Positions 1 to 7,584 of a stretch of 64,000 bases of DNA are shown here, in pieces. Source of the stretch: JAVBMJ01 sp031551275 (lineage in GTDB: Bacteria; Bacteroidota; Bacteroidia; Bacteroidales; Rikenellaceae); NCBI GenBank assembly GCA_031551275.1, contig JAVBNX010000014.1:1-64000 (forward strand), read 5' to 3'. Each line of letters begins with the position of its first letter. The stretch's first letter is position 1. The notes beneath the pieces are model-generated. The model ran no database searches. It saw only the letters and a program-made list of their open reading frames with translations, and had not been told where the DNA came from. The position numbers were made by a program, and so were the translations under genes.

Positions 1-85
1 CCTTCACGCTCTCGCGTTCATAACTCAACTTTACCGCTCGCTCCTTGAACGTGCGATCATAAACCCTTTTGTTCCCATTTTTCAA
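1..85 (-). CDS. IS3 OrfA transposase, N-terminal fragment (partial at window edge)
   Basis: Reading from the TTG at 85 gives a protein containing VYDRTFKERAVKLSYERE, which closely matches the helix-turn-helix OrfA start of the second copy (EYDRVFKEHAVKMSYERN, from 49206). OrfA binds the element ends and joins OrfB by programmed frameshift to make transposase. The ATG at 78 is out of frame with this match because the A-run just after it is shorter than in the other copy. Translation therefore starts at the TTG, or the gene is frameshifted. The rest lies outside the window. Confidence 0.55.
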   Translation of the reverse strand, partial: MKNGNKRVYDRTFKERAVKLSYERESVK

Positions 86-140
86 AGTTAAGATTATTAA
101 ACAACCTTAACTCTTTGTGCGGGCTAAGTTAGGAACTCCA
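1..140 (-). mobile_element. IS3-type insertion sequence, left end (element continues beyond window)
   Basis: The reverse complement begins TGGAGTTCCTAACTTAG at base 140 and continues through a leader into the start of an OrfA-like reading frame. The same end and leader recur on the plus strand at 49144, so this is the terminal part of a repeated insertion sequence pointing out of the window. The TG terminus and the OrfA-like protein fit the IS3 family. Only the first 140 bases are present, so integrity cannot be judged. Confidence 0.75.
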
Positions 141-199
141 ATTTTAAAGGGTTTGACACTCGTATTCGACCGCAAAGGTATGGAATATTTTATATTTAT

Positions 200-207
200 T
201 ATCTTTG
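200..207 (+). promoter_or_regulatory. -7 promoter element (TATCTTTG)
   Basis: This is a perfect match to the Bacteroidota -7 consensus TAnnTTTG, ending 28 bases before the ATG at 236. No clear TTTG -33 box is seen at the usual 19-21 base spacing. It lies outside the IS end (140), so it belongs to the glycosidase gene. Confidence 0.6.
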
Positions 208-235
208 TCATCATGGTAAACCAAACTATTCCGGC

Positions 236-1351
236 ATGAACAAAGCTGTAACGTGTGTCCTGTATATATTGATCCTGATCCCGGGTGCGATCGGTTGTTG
301 CGGGAGCGACCGGCAGGATTCGATCCTGCGCAGGCAGATCGGCCAGATGCTCATCGTCGGGTTCCGGGGGACGGAATTGCAGAGGGACAACCACATCGTC
401 GCCGACATCCGACAACTCGGCATCGGAGGGGTAATCCTGTTCGACTACGATAGTCCGGGCCGGACGTACGACCGCAACATCGCCGGCCCGGAGCAGTTGA
501 AAAAACTCAATACTGAGCTGCAAAACTTGACCCCCGACAAACTCATCATCGCCATCGACCAGGAAGGAGGCAAGGTCAACCGCCTCAAAACGCGCTACGG
601 TTTTCCCGCCACGGTTTCGGCGCAATATCTGGGGACGCTCGACAACCGGGACTCGACGGAGCGTTACGCCGCCGCGACCGGCGCCACGCTGAAAGAGTTG
701 GGATTCAACCTGAATTTCGCTCCCTGCGTGGATGTGAACGTCAATCCCGCCTGCCCGGTCATCGGGGCAATAGGACGCAGCTTTTCGTCCGACACCACCG
801 TGGTAATCGCCCACGCGCGCCGGTGGCTCGACGCGCAGCAACAAACAGGGGTAACGGGTTGCCTCAAACACTTCCCCGGGCACGGCAGCTCGACGGTGGA
901 CACCCACCTCGGGGTCGCCGACGTGACCACCACCTGGAGCGAGGCGGAGCTGGCTCCCTACCGGCAGCTGATCGCTTCGGGTGGGGTGCATGTGGTAATG
1001 ACCTCGCACATCTACAACGCCAACCTCGATGACCGGTATCCCGCCACCCTGTCGCGGGCGATCCTGACCGGGATATTGCGCGAACAGTTGGGATTCGAGG
1101 GGGTAATCATTACGGACGACCTGGCGATGGGGGCGATGGTAAAGAACTATCCGTTCGAACAGATACTGGAAAAGGCGATCAACGCCGGGGCCGACCTGCT
1201 GTGCCTGTCCAACAACGGCGAGCAGTACGACCCGCAGATCGCGCAAAAGGCGGTCGAGGCCATATTCGGCCTGGTCAAATCGGGCCGCATCGACCCACAA
1301 ATCATCGAGGCGGCCTGCGGGCGCATCGAGCGGTTGAAAGAAAGGCTGTAA
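236..1351 (+). CDS. glycoside hydrolase family 3, NagZ-like beta-N-acetylhexosaminidase
   Basis: The 371-residue protein resembles single-domain GH3 beta-N-acetylglucosaminidases, which release GlcNAc from muropeptides or other glycans. Visible marks are KHFPGHG near residue 210, followed by the D-T-H loop that carries the NagZ-type Asp-His acid/base dyad, and TDDLAMGAM near residue 293, which contains the nucleophile Asp. The N-terminus has a hydrophobic stretch ending AIGCC, so it is probably a lipoprotein or otherwise exported. Cytoplasmic NagZ recycles peptidoglycan; an exported form would act in the periplasm. It stands alone between the IS end and the DUF3806 gene. Confidence 0.85.
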   Translation: MNKAVTCVLYILILIPGAIGCCGSDRQDSILRRQIGQMLIVGFRGTELQRDNHIVADIRQLGIGGVILFDYDSPGRTYDRNIAGPEQLKKLNTELQNLTPDKLIIAIDQEGGKVNRLKTRYGFPATVSAQYLGTLDNRDSTERYAAATGATLKELGFNLNFAPCVDVNVNPACPVIGAIGRSFSSDTTVVIAHARRWLDAQQQTGVTGCLKHFPGHGSSTVDTHLGVADVTTTWSEAELAPYRQLIASGGVHVVMTSHIYNANLDDRYPATLSRAILTGILREQLGFEGVIITDDLAMGAMVKNYPFEQILEKAINAGADLLCLSNNGEQYDPQIAQKAVEAIFGLVKSGRIDPQIIEAACGRIERLKERL

Positions 1352-1389
1352 AAGGGAACTAACTACATTGTCTAAACGCCTGTTTTTTC

Positions 1390-2268
1390 ATGAAGCTTTT
1401 TGAGATTGGCGACGGCCTGAAATCCATCAAAGTTCCCTCGCATTATTATTCTGACTGGGAGGAAGAAAATGCAATCCTCTATGACCCTGAGTGCGACTAC
1501 ATCGAGATCCGCATCAGCGTACTGACTGTCGAACCGAAAAACCCGGAAGATGTCGCCCCCATGTTTGAAGATATAGTCGAGCGGGAAAAGGAGGCTGGTC
1601 GGCAAGCGAGCGTCATTGGGGACAAGAGTTATTTTACATACACAAAAGATTCCGAATCGGACGGGATACCGATCCGGTTGTTTTTTTATGAAATCGGCTA
1701 TCGGTGTCATTGCATCCTTATCAGCGTTACCGTGCCGTCCGACCGGCTGGAAGAACCGGCCGTGGGAAAAGTGCTCGGCGATGTGGAGGCTATGATCCCG
1801 ACAATCGAGGCGGTACCCACCGAAGGCCCCACCATTTTTGAGCCGAAATATACCGACCTGGCGGAGATCGACCGACGGATATCCGCGGTATTGGGCATCC
1901 GGGAAGAAGAAATTGAGCGAACCCACAAGTCCGGCCGAACACCCAAGTCGATACAACGGATACTCGACAGCGGCAAGTTGGGTGCGGACAACACGTTTGA
2001 GTTGCAGTCGCTCGGTTTGGCTTTTGGGGACTATATCCGGTACACGGATGACGCATTCCATTGGGCGGTCGTGAGCGACGAATACGGCCGCGATCTGTGC
2101 TTGCAGTACAAAGCCCTGGCGATGACCGTCTTCCCCCTCACGATGATCTCGAAGCGCGTCGAGGACGGAGAAAAATTCGATGTGGCGGCCCTATCCGTGG
2201 CATTAGTGGACAAGATCTCCGCAGTAGCCACCCAAAACGATTACGCGGAGCTTGACCACAACTTTTGA
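1390..2268 (+). CDS. DUF3806 domain protein of unknown function
   Basis: A 292-residue soluble protein without signal peptide. The C-terminal third (about 185-285) has the DUF3806 pattern: a lone helix, then LGLAFGDYI, a Trp-containing W-A-V-V-x-D-E-Y-G segment and FPLTMISKRVEDGE. The N-terminal half is an acidic alpha/beta region (YYSDWEEENAIL) like the secretion- or phage-associated domains often paired with DUF3806, but I cannot name it. Codon choice is more AT-tolerant than in the neighbours. No biochemical role is known to me. Confidence 0.65.
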   Translation: MKLFEIGDGLKSIKVPSHYYSDWEEENAILYDPECDYIEIRISVLTVEPKNPEDVAPMFEDIVEREKEAGRQASVIGDKSYFTYTKDSESDGIPIRLFFYEIGYRCHCILISVTVPSDRLEEPAVGKVLGDVEAMIPTIEAVPTEGPTIFEPKYTDLAEIDRRISAVLGIREEEIERTHKSGRTPKSIQRILDSGKLGADNTFELQSLGLAFGDYIRYTDDAFHWAVVSDEYGRDLCLQYKALAMTVFPLTMISKRVEDGEKFDVAALSVALVDKISAVATQNDYAELDHNF

Positions 2269-2382
2269 CTGCCGGATTAGGTTATACCTGATTCACACTA
2301 CTTTATCCGGATAATCGGCCCGTTACGACTTCTTCAGGAAACACGTTTTGAGCACGATGCCGAAGCCCTGTTTGTTACCGCA

Positions 2383-2390
2383 AAAGTACG
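2383..2390 (-). promoter_or_regulatory. orphan minus-strand -7 element (TACTTTTG) with short downstream reading frame
   Basis: On the minus strand TACTTTTG matches the Bacteroidota -7 consensus. It points left, away from the msr gene. Downstream an open frame reads GNKQGFGIVLKTCFLKKS and stops near 2325, but it has no ATG. The block may be the remnant of a gene end or the start of a small transcript; the evidence is weak. Confidence 0.3.
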
Positions 2391-2434
2391 CAATAAATCA
2401 GGGATAAACGCAACACCCGCAGCGCAATTTGCGT

Positions 2435-2442
2435 TATATTTA
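2435..2442 (+). promoter_or_regulatory. -7 element (TATATTTA) abutting the msr start codon
   Basis: TATATTTA fits TAnnTTT(G/A) and ends five bases before the ATG at 2448. If used, transcription would begin at or next to the start codon and the mRNA would be leaderless. Confidence 0.4.
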
Positions 2443-2447
2443 CGAAT

Positions 2448-3395
2448 ATGAAACCGATCCGATCTATAAGCGCGATGCTGGCAGCCGTTTTGCTGTCGGT
2501 AAACTATTCAAACGCACAGACCATGAAAAAGCCGCTGAACGATTTCGAAAAGTCCGTGATCATCGACAAGGGGACCGAGCGCCCCTTTACCGGGGAATAC
2601 ACCAACTTCAAAGGACAGGGAACCTACGCCTGCCGCCAGTGCGGGGCACCGCTCTACCGCTCGGCCGATAAATTCGACTCGGGTTGCGGATGGCCGTCGT
2701 TCGACGACGAGCTCCCCGGCGCCGTGAAACGCACGACCGATGCGGACGGGCGGCGCACCGAGATTACCTGCGCCAAGTGCGGCGGCCACCTGGGCCACGT
2801 TTTTACAGGCGAGGGGTTTACCCCGAAGAACACGCGCCATTGCGTCAATTCGGTGTCGATGACTTTCGTTCCCGCTTCCGAAAAGCCCGCCGCGGATAAA
2901 ATCCCGGCCCCGAAGACCGAGACCGCCATCTTCGCCGGGGGTTGCTTCTGGGGCGTGGAATACTTGATGCAGAAAACGCTGGGCGTACTCTCGACCGACG
3001 TGGGGTATATCGGCGGCCGGACCGAAAAGCCGACCTACCGCGACGTCTGCTCGGGCACGACCGGCCACGCCGAGGCGGTGCGCGTCACGTTCGACCCGGC
3101 CAGAGTCAGCTACGAAACGCTGGCCAAACTCTTCTTCGAGATCCACGACCCCACGCAGGTCGGCCGCCAGGGCCCCGATATAGGCGACCAATACCGCTCG
3201 GAGGTATTCTATACCACTCCGGAGCAGAAGGCCGCAGCCGAAAAGCTGATCGCCCTGCTGCATGATAAGGGTTACAAAGTCGCCACGAAGGTAACTCCCG
3301 CCGCAACTTTTTACCCGGCCGAGGAGTACCACCAGGACTATTACGACCACAAGGGCACGCAGCCCTACTGCCACGCCCGTGTGAAGCGGTTCTGA
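2448..3395 (+). CDS. msrBA: exported bifunctional methionine sulfoxide reductase, MsrB-MsrA order
   Basis: Reduces both methionine sulfoxide epimers in oxidised proteins. Residues 1-24 form a signal peptide (IRSISAMLAAVLLSVNYSNA). The MsrB domain (about 30-145) has the two zinc pairs CRQC and CAKC and the catalytic RHCVNS near 131. The MsrA domain (about 155-315) starts with the GCFWG catalytic motif near 164 and has the GHAE and YHQDYY motifs. The B-then-A order is the reverse of the commoner MsrA-MsrB fusion. The signal peptide places it in the periplasm or at the envelope. A cytoplasmic start at MKKPLNDFEK (2523) is possible but would leave the leader unexplained. Confidence 0.93.
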   Translation: MKPIRSISAMLAAVLLSVNYSNAQTMKKPLNDFEKSVIIDKGTERPFTGEYTNFKGQGTYACRQCGAPLYRSADKFDSGCGWPSFDDELPGAVKRTTDADGRRTEITCAKCGGHLGHVFTGEGFTPKNTRHCVNSVSMTFVPASEKPAADKIPAPKTETAIFAGGCFWGVEYLMQKTLGVLSTDVGYIGGRTEKPTYRDVCSGTTGHAEAVRVTFDPARVSYETLAKLFFEIHDPTQVGRQGPDIGDQYRSEVFYTTPEQKAAAEKLIALLHDKGYKVATKVTPAATFYPAEEYHQDYYDHKGTQPYCHARVKRF

Positions 3396-3411
3396 GCTAC
3401 AATAGTGCGGC

Positions 3412-4611
3412 CTACTTTACCTTCATCGCCGAGGGGGTCAGAAAGGCCGCCACGGCGGTCAGCATGATTACCGCGCCGCTGATGATAAAGGTTGTGGTCA
3501 GTCCTACGCCGTCGGCGAAGAACCCCACCCCGGCCACCCCGGCCAGCGACGGAAGCATACTCACGGAGAAGAACATCGAGAAGACGCGCCCCAGGGCGGC
3601 CGGGTCGATGTTGGTCTGGACGATGGCGGTAAAGGCGGCCGAGTAGACCGTCCCCGAGACCCCCGCCACGGTGGTCAGCACGGCGAACCACACGAACCCC
3701 GACGGGGGCAGCAACCCCGAGAGCAGGAACGTGGCCCCGACCACCACGTACATCCAGTTGACCAGCACCACATTGTGCACGTTCCATTTCCTGGCCCCCA
3801 TGATCGCGCCCCCGACCAGCGTCCCGGCGCCCCACACGGCCTCGATCAGGCTGGCGTGGTAGGCCGTCCCCCCGAAGTGGTTGAGGCTCATCAGCGGGAA
3901 GAGCACGCTGACGGGCATCAAGAAGAAGGTCACAATGACCGAGTAGAGGAAGATCATGCTCAGGCCGCGGTAGTGCAGCACGGTATTTAGCCCCTCGCGA
4001 ATGTCGTGCAGCACGTTGCGTACCTTTTCGATATGCCGCTCCGGGTCGGGGATGCGCACGAACAGCAGCGACGTGCAGGCGATTACCGCCCCGACCACGT
4101 CGAGCATCAGCACGTATTCCATCTTCCAGACCATGATTACCAGTCCACCCAATGCGGGCCCGGCAATGTTGCACACCGAGGCGATGGTCTGGTTCACCCC
4201 CGCGATCCGGGTCAACTCGCCGGCCGGGGCCAGCAGCGGCACGGAGGCCTGCATGGCGGGCATATGGAACGCCGACCCCACCGAGCGCAACCCCAGCAGG
4301 ATGAAGATGTGCCACATCTCCGCCGCCCCGGTCGCGAACAGCACGGCCAGCACCAGCGTGCAAAGCGCGATAAAGCTGTCGGCGGCGATCATCGTCCGCT
4401 TGCGGTTCCAGCGGTCGATGAACACCCCGCTTACCGGTCCGATCAACGCCTGGGGCAGCAACCCCGCAATGGCGGCCCACACGAGCATCCTGGCCGAGCC
4501 GGTCTCGATCGAGAGCCACAAAATGACCGCGAAGTTGACGATCGTGGAGCTCAGGATGGAGAAGAACTGCCCCGCCCAGATGATATAAAATGTCCGTTTC
4601 CAGTTGTTCAT
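3412..4611 (-). CDS. MFS transporter, probable drug or metabolite exporter
   Basis: A 399-residue inner-membrane protein with about 11-12 hydrophobic segments in the major facilitator layout. The loop between the second and third segments carries the MFS signature-like GPVSGVFIDRWNRKRTM near residues 58-74. It resembles the MFS_3/enterobactin-exporter-like group of Bacteroidota multidrug transporters. Substrate cannot be told from sequence. It is convergent with msrBA (16-base gap) and divergent from the small membrane gene at 4693. A minus-strand -7 box lies 28 bases upstream. Confidence 0.85.
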   Translation of the reverse strand: MNNWKRTFYIIWAGQFFSILSSTIVNFAVILWLSIETGSARMLVWAAIAGLLPQALIGPVSGVFIDRWNRKRTMIAADSFIALCTLVLAVLFATGAAEMWHIFILLGLRSVGSAFHMPAMQASVPLLAPAGELTRIAGVNQTIASVCNIAGPALGGLVIMVWKMEYVLMLDVVGAVIACTSLLFVRIPDPERHIEKVRNVLHDIREGLNTVLHYRGLSMIFLYSVIVTFFLMPVSVLFPLMSLNHFGGTAYHASLIEAVWGAGTLVGGAIMGARKWNVHNVVLVNWMYVVVGATFLLSGLLPPSGFVWFAVLTTVAGVSGTVYSAAFTAIVQTNIDPAALGRVFSMFFSVSMLPSLAGVAGVGFFADGVGLTTTFIISGAVIMLTAVAAFLTPSAMKVK

Positions 4612-4639
4612 GATACCATGGCCCTGTAAAAAGGGGCGT

Positions 4640-4647
4640 CAAAGGTA
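4640..4647 (-). promoter_or_regulatory. -7 element (TACCTTTG) for the MFS gene
   Basis: Minus-strand TACCTTTG matches the Bacteroidota consensus and lies 28 bases before the MFS start at 4611. Confidence 0.55.
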
Positions 4648-4692
4648 GTGAAAAAAACCGTAACTTAGCGGCCGGAATCCCAACCGGCCCCA

Positions 4693-5052
4693 ATGAGCTA
4701 TAAGGCAAAGAAGATCGTCATCGCCCTGTTTGCGACCCTGGCCGTAGCCCTCGCTTTTACGGGGTACTATTACGACTGGAAGCACAAGCGCGAATCCCTG
4801 CGGGCCAACACGGCCTACACGCAGGGCCGGATCGTCAAGGTGGTCACATGGGGGACAAGGTACACCCGCAGCGGAGTCTACTTCGAATACAAAGTACAGG
4901 GAAAAAGGTACCGCAGGCGCGTACCGAGGTACAATCCCGAGAAACAGCCCGCACTCGGCGGCGTCCCGATCCGCAAAGGGATGTACTGCCTGGTGGCCTA
5001 CGACAAGACCAACCCGAAGATCGCCACCATTTACCAGAGTCTGGCCCGGTAA
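4693..5052 (+). CDS. small single-pass membrane protein of unknown function
   Basis: The 119 residues hold one N-terminal transmembrane helix (about 8-26) followed by a basic, beta-rich outer domain containing Y-T-Q-G-R-I-V-K-V-V and a V-Y-F-E-Y-K-V-Q-G strand pair. This resembles DUF3592-like domains in which a short beta barrel follows one membrane segment, but I am not certain of the family. It is followed 43 bases later by the DUF3795 gene, which has its own -7 box. Confidence 0.6.
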   Translation: MSYKAKKIVIALFATLAVALAFTGYYYDWKHKRESLRANTAYTQGRIVKVVTWGTRYTRSGVYFEYKVQGKRYRRRVPRYNPEKQPALGGVPIRKGMYCLVAYDKTNPKIATIYQSLAR

Positions 5053-5065
5053 ACGAAAATTACAC

Positions 5066-5073
5066 TATCTTTG
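5066..5073 (+). promoter_or_regulatory. -7 element (TATCTTTG) for the DUF3795-sirtuin unit
   Basis: Perfect TAnnTTTG match 22 bases before the ATG at 5096. Confidence 0.6.
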
Positions 5074-5095
5074 TGTAACGAGCAACCATACCCCG

Positions 5096-5434
5096 ATGAA
5101 ACGACTTATCGCCTGCTGCGGCATCGACTGCGAGAAGTGCGACGCCCGCATAGCCACCGTCAACGACGACGACGCCCTTCGTGAGCAGACCGCCCGAAAG
5201 TGGAGCGTGATGAACAACGCGCCGGAAATTACCGCGGATACGATCCACTGCATGGGCTGCCGCGCGGACGGCGCGAAGTTCGGCTATTGCGCCATGTGCG
5301 CCATCCGCTCCTGCGCTGCGGGCAAAGGCTTCGAGACCTGCGCGGAGTGTACAAAACTGGACTCCTGCCCGACGATCGCCCCTGTTCTCGAACACGCTCC
5401 CGGGGCGAGGGACAATCTCATGTGCAACGCCTGA
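5096..5434 (+). CDS. DUF3795 cysteine-rich protein
   Basis: A 112-residue protein starting MKRLIACCGIDCEKCDARIA, typical of DUF3795. Cysteines are arranged as C-C-x3-C-x2-C, then C-x2-C, C-x2-C, C, and C-x2-C, which suggests one or two metal sites or an iron-sulfur cluster. The function of DUF3795 is unknown. The gene is 10 bases upstream of the sirtuin gene and probably co-transcribed with it. Confidence 0.8.
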   Translation: MKRLIACCGIDCEKCDARIATVNDDDALREQTARKWSVMNNAPEITADTIHCMGCRADGAKFGYCAMCAIRSCAAGKGFETCAECTKLDSCPTIAPVLEHAPGARDNLMCNA

Positions 5435-5444
5435 TCTTACTGAT

Positions 5445-6134
5445 ATGAAAATCGTGGTCTTCACAGGCGCAGGCATCAGCCGCGAGAGCGGGATAGCCAC
5501 CTTCCGCGACAGCGACGGGCTGTGGGCGAACTACCGGATCGAGGATGTCTGCACGCCGGAGGCGCTGGCCCGCAACCGGGAGGGGGTAATCGACTTCTAC
5601 AACATGCGCCGCCGCGAGGTGCTCTCCAAGGAGCCGAACGCCGCCCACATCGCGTTGGCGGAGCTTGAAAAGCATTTTGAGGTCGAGGTAATTACCCAAA
5701 ACATCGACGACCTGCATGAACGGGCGGGCAGCACGCGGGTTACTCACCTGCACGGCGAGGTGCGCAAACTCCGCAGCTCCTTCGACGAACTGGCCACCGT
5801 GCCCATCGAAAGTTGGGAGCAGAAATACGACACCCGCCACCCCGACGGTTCGCTGCTAAGGCCCTTCGTGGTCTTTTTCGGCGAGAGCGTCCCGATGCTC
5901 GACCGCGCGATAGAGATTACAGGCACGGCTGACCTGATGATCGTGGTGGGGACCTCGCTCCAGGTTTATCCGGCGGCGTCGCTGGTCCATTACCTGGCTC
6001 CCGGAACCCCGATCTACATCGTCGATCCCAACACCCCCGCCACACACCTTGCCAACCTGCACGTGATCCGCGAGCCCGCCTCGACGGGCGTTCCCCGGCT
6101 CGTCGACAAACTGATCGCGGGCCGGGCGGGTTGA
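5445..6134 (+). CDS. Sir2-family NAD-dependent protein deacylase, probable desuccinylase
   Basis: Removes acyl groups from protein lysines using NAD+. The NAD-binding GAGIS is at residues 8-12, TQNIDDLH at 84-91 and the catalytic His at 103 in HLHGE. The zinc ribbon is missing: the four Cys expected between H103 and the second Rossmann half are replaced by a short segment (KLRSSFDELATV). The pocket motif Y52-x-x-R55 matches the Tyr-Arg pair that selects succinyl or malonyl lysine in SIRT5 and CobB enzymes. Length (229) fits small bacterial sirtuins. Confidence 0.9.
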   Translation: MKIVVFTGAGISRESGIATFRDSDGLWANYRIEDVCTPEALARNREGVIDFYNMRRREVLSKEPNAAHIALAELEKHFEVEVITQNIDDLHERAGSTRVTHLHGEVRKLRSSFDELATVPIESWEQKYDTRHPDGSLLRPFVVFFGESVPMLDRAIEITGTADLMIVVGTSLQVYPAASLVHYLAPGTPIYIVDPNTPATHLANLHVIREPASTGVPRLVDKLIAGRAG

Positions 6135-6186
6135 TCCCGAACGGCACGTTTGTTGCCGGGCATGAGGTATTGAAAGCAACCGCCTT

Positions 6187-6651
6187 ATGAAAAAAACACT
6201 CTACCTTCTCATCCCCGTCGCCGTTTGTTTCCTGGTCGGCTTCCTGGGAGCGCGTTTCCAGGTCCAGTCGCTCGCCGAGTGGTATCCGCAACTGGTCAAA
6301 CCGTCGCTTACCCCGCCGAATTGGGTGTTCCCCATAGCCTGGGGCATCCTTTACCTCTGCATGGGCCTCTCGGTCGGGCTGGTCCTGCTTTCAAAGAGCC
6401 GGGACCGCAACCTGCTTACCACCGTGTTCTGCGTGCAGCTGGCGCTCAATTTCCTTTGGAGCATCCTGTTCTTCGCCCTGCGCAATCCTTTGGCGGGATT
6501 GATCGACATCGTCCTGCTCGACGCCGCCGTGATCTTCTACGCCGTGCGCAGCTGGAAACAGACACCCGCCGCATCGGTACTTTTCTGGCCCTACGCCGCC
6601 TGGCTTCTGTTCGCTTCGTACCTCAATCTTTTCATCCTGATACACAACTGA
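6187..6651 (+). CDS. TspO/MBR family membrane protein
   Basis: A 154-residue protein with five predicted membrane helices and the aromatic-rich TspO pattern, including KPSLTPPNWVFPIAWGILY around residues 38-56 and a C-terminal FWPYAAWLLFASYLN. TspO proteins bind tetrapyrroles and sterols and take part in stress signalling or porphyrin handling. It lies 52 bases after the sirtuin gene and 24 bases before the pirin gene, so an operon is likely. Confidence 0.85.
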   Translation: MKKTLYLLIPVAVCFLVGFLGARFQVQSLAEWYPQLVKPSLTPPNWVFPIAWGILYLCMGLSVGLVLLSKSRDRNLLTTVFCVQLALNFLWSILFFALRNPLAGLIDIVLLDAAVIFYAVRSWKQTPAASVLFWPYAAWLLFASYLNLFILIHN

Positions 6652-6675
6652 CACACATTGTAATACCTTACCGCT

Positions 6676-7542
6676 ATGAAGACCAAAAACGTGGAACGAA
6701 TCTTTCCGCCGCCGCCCACCAGGTGGGTAGGCAACGGATTCAAGGTGCACAACTTCTTCCCCGGGTTGATGGACGTCGAGCGCATGAGCCCCTTCGTGCT
6801 GCTGGATTACAACGCCCCGACCCGGTTTCCGCCGAGCGACATCCCCCAGGGCGTCGGCGTGCATCCCCACCGGGGCATCGAGACGGTCACGGTGGCCTTC
6901 AAGGGCGAGGTGGCCCACCACGACAGCGCGGGCCACGGCGGGGTAATCGGCCGGGGCGACCTGCAATGGATGACTGCCGGCGGCGGGGTGCTGCACAAGG
7001 AGTACCACGAGGAGAATTTCAACCGCGAAGGCGGCGAGTTCCATATGGCGCAGGTCTGGGTCAATTTGCCGCGCAAGGATAAGTTTACCCCGGCCAAATA
7101 CCAGGCCCTCGTGGATCGCAACATTCCCCGCGCGACACTCGAAAACGGCGAGGTCAAGGTGGTCGCGGGCACTTTCAACGGCATAAAGGGCATCGCCTCG
7201 ACCTTCTCGCCGATGGAGATGTACATTATCACGCTCGACAAAGGCGGCCAAACGGAAATCATCCTGCCCCAGGGGTACAACACCGGCATATTGGTAGCCG
7301 GGGGCTCTGTCCGGGTAAACGATTCACACGACGCCCCGGCCGACCACTTCATCCTCTTCGCCAACGACGGCGGGCGCATTGAGGTACAAGCCAAAGAAGA
7401 CGCCCTGCTGCTCGTCCTGAGCGGCGAGCCCCTGAACGAGCCCGTCGCGGCGGGCGGTCCCTTCGTGATGAACTATCCCGAGGAGCTGCGCGAGGCGTGG
7501 CGGGACTTCTACGACGGAAAATTCGGCTACCTGGAGGATTGA
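6676..7542 (+). CDS. pirin family cupin protein
   Basis: A 288-residue bicupin. The N-terminal cupin has HPHRGIETVT near residue 62 and the paired HH/GH region (VAHHDSAGHGG), then MTAGGGVLHKEYHEEN, which together give the iron-binding His/Glu set of pirins. The C-terminal pirin_C domain includes PLNEPVAAGGPFVMN. Bacterial pirins can act as quercetinases or bind partner enzymes; the actual role here is open. It probably shares a transcript with the TspO gene. Confidence 0.9.
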   Translation: MKTKNVERIFPPPPTRWVGNGFKVHNFFPGLMDVERMSPFVLLDYNAPTRFPPSDIPQGVGVHPHRGIETVTVAFKGEVAHHDSAGHGGVIGRGDLQWMTAGGGVLHKEYHEENFNREGGEFHMAQVWVNLPRKDKFTPAKYQALVDRNIPRATLENGEVKVVAGTFNGIKGIASTFSPMEMYIITLDKGGQTEIILPQGYNTGILVAGGSVRVNDSHDAPADHFILFANDGGRIEVQAKEDALLLVLSGEPLNEPVAAGGPFVMNYPEELREAWRDFYDGKFGYLED

Positions 7543-7568
7543 CCCGGCGCATTCCGGCAATAAATCGG

Positions 7569-7576
7569 TACCTTTA
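7569..7576 (+). promoter_or_regulatory. -7 element (TACCTTTA) close to the MATE start
   Basis: TACCTTTA fits TAnnTTT(G/A) and ends eight bases before the ATG at 7585, so any 5' leader would be extremely short. Confidence 0.4.
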
Positions 7577-7584
7577 CAGCCGAT

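Noticed and set aside
107..1300. Long open frame on the minus strand opposite the GH3 gene
   Set aside because: It has no family motif, crosses the IS boundary and is the antisense shadow of a well-supported gene. Many such antisense frames occur here because codons are GC-rich.
3365..4708. A 447-codon minus-strand frame longer than the MFS gene
   Set aside because: Its translation is arginine- and glycine-rich with no membrane pattern, while the overlapping 399-codon frame has clear MFS helices and a promoter box.
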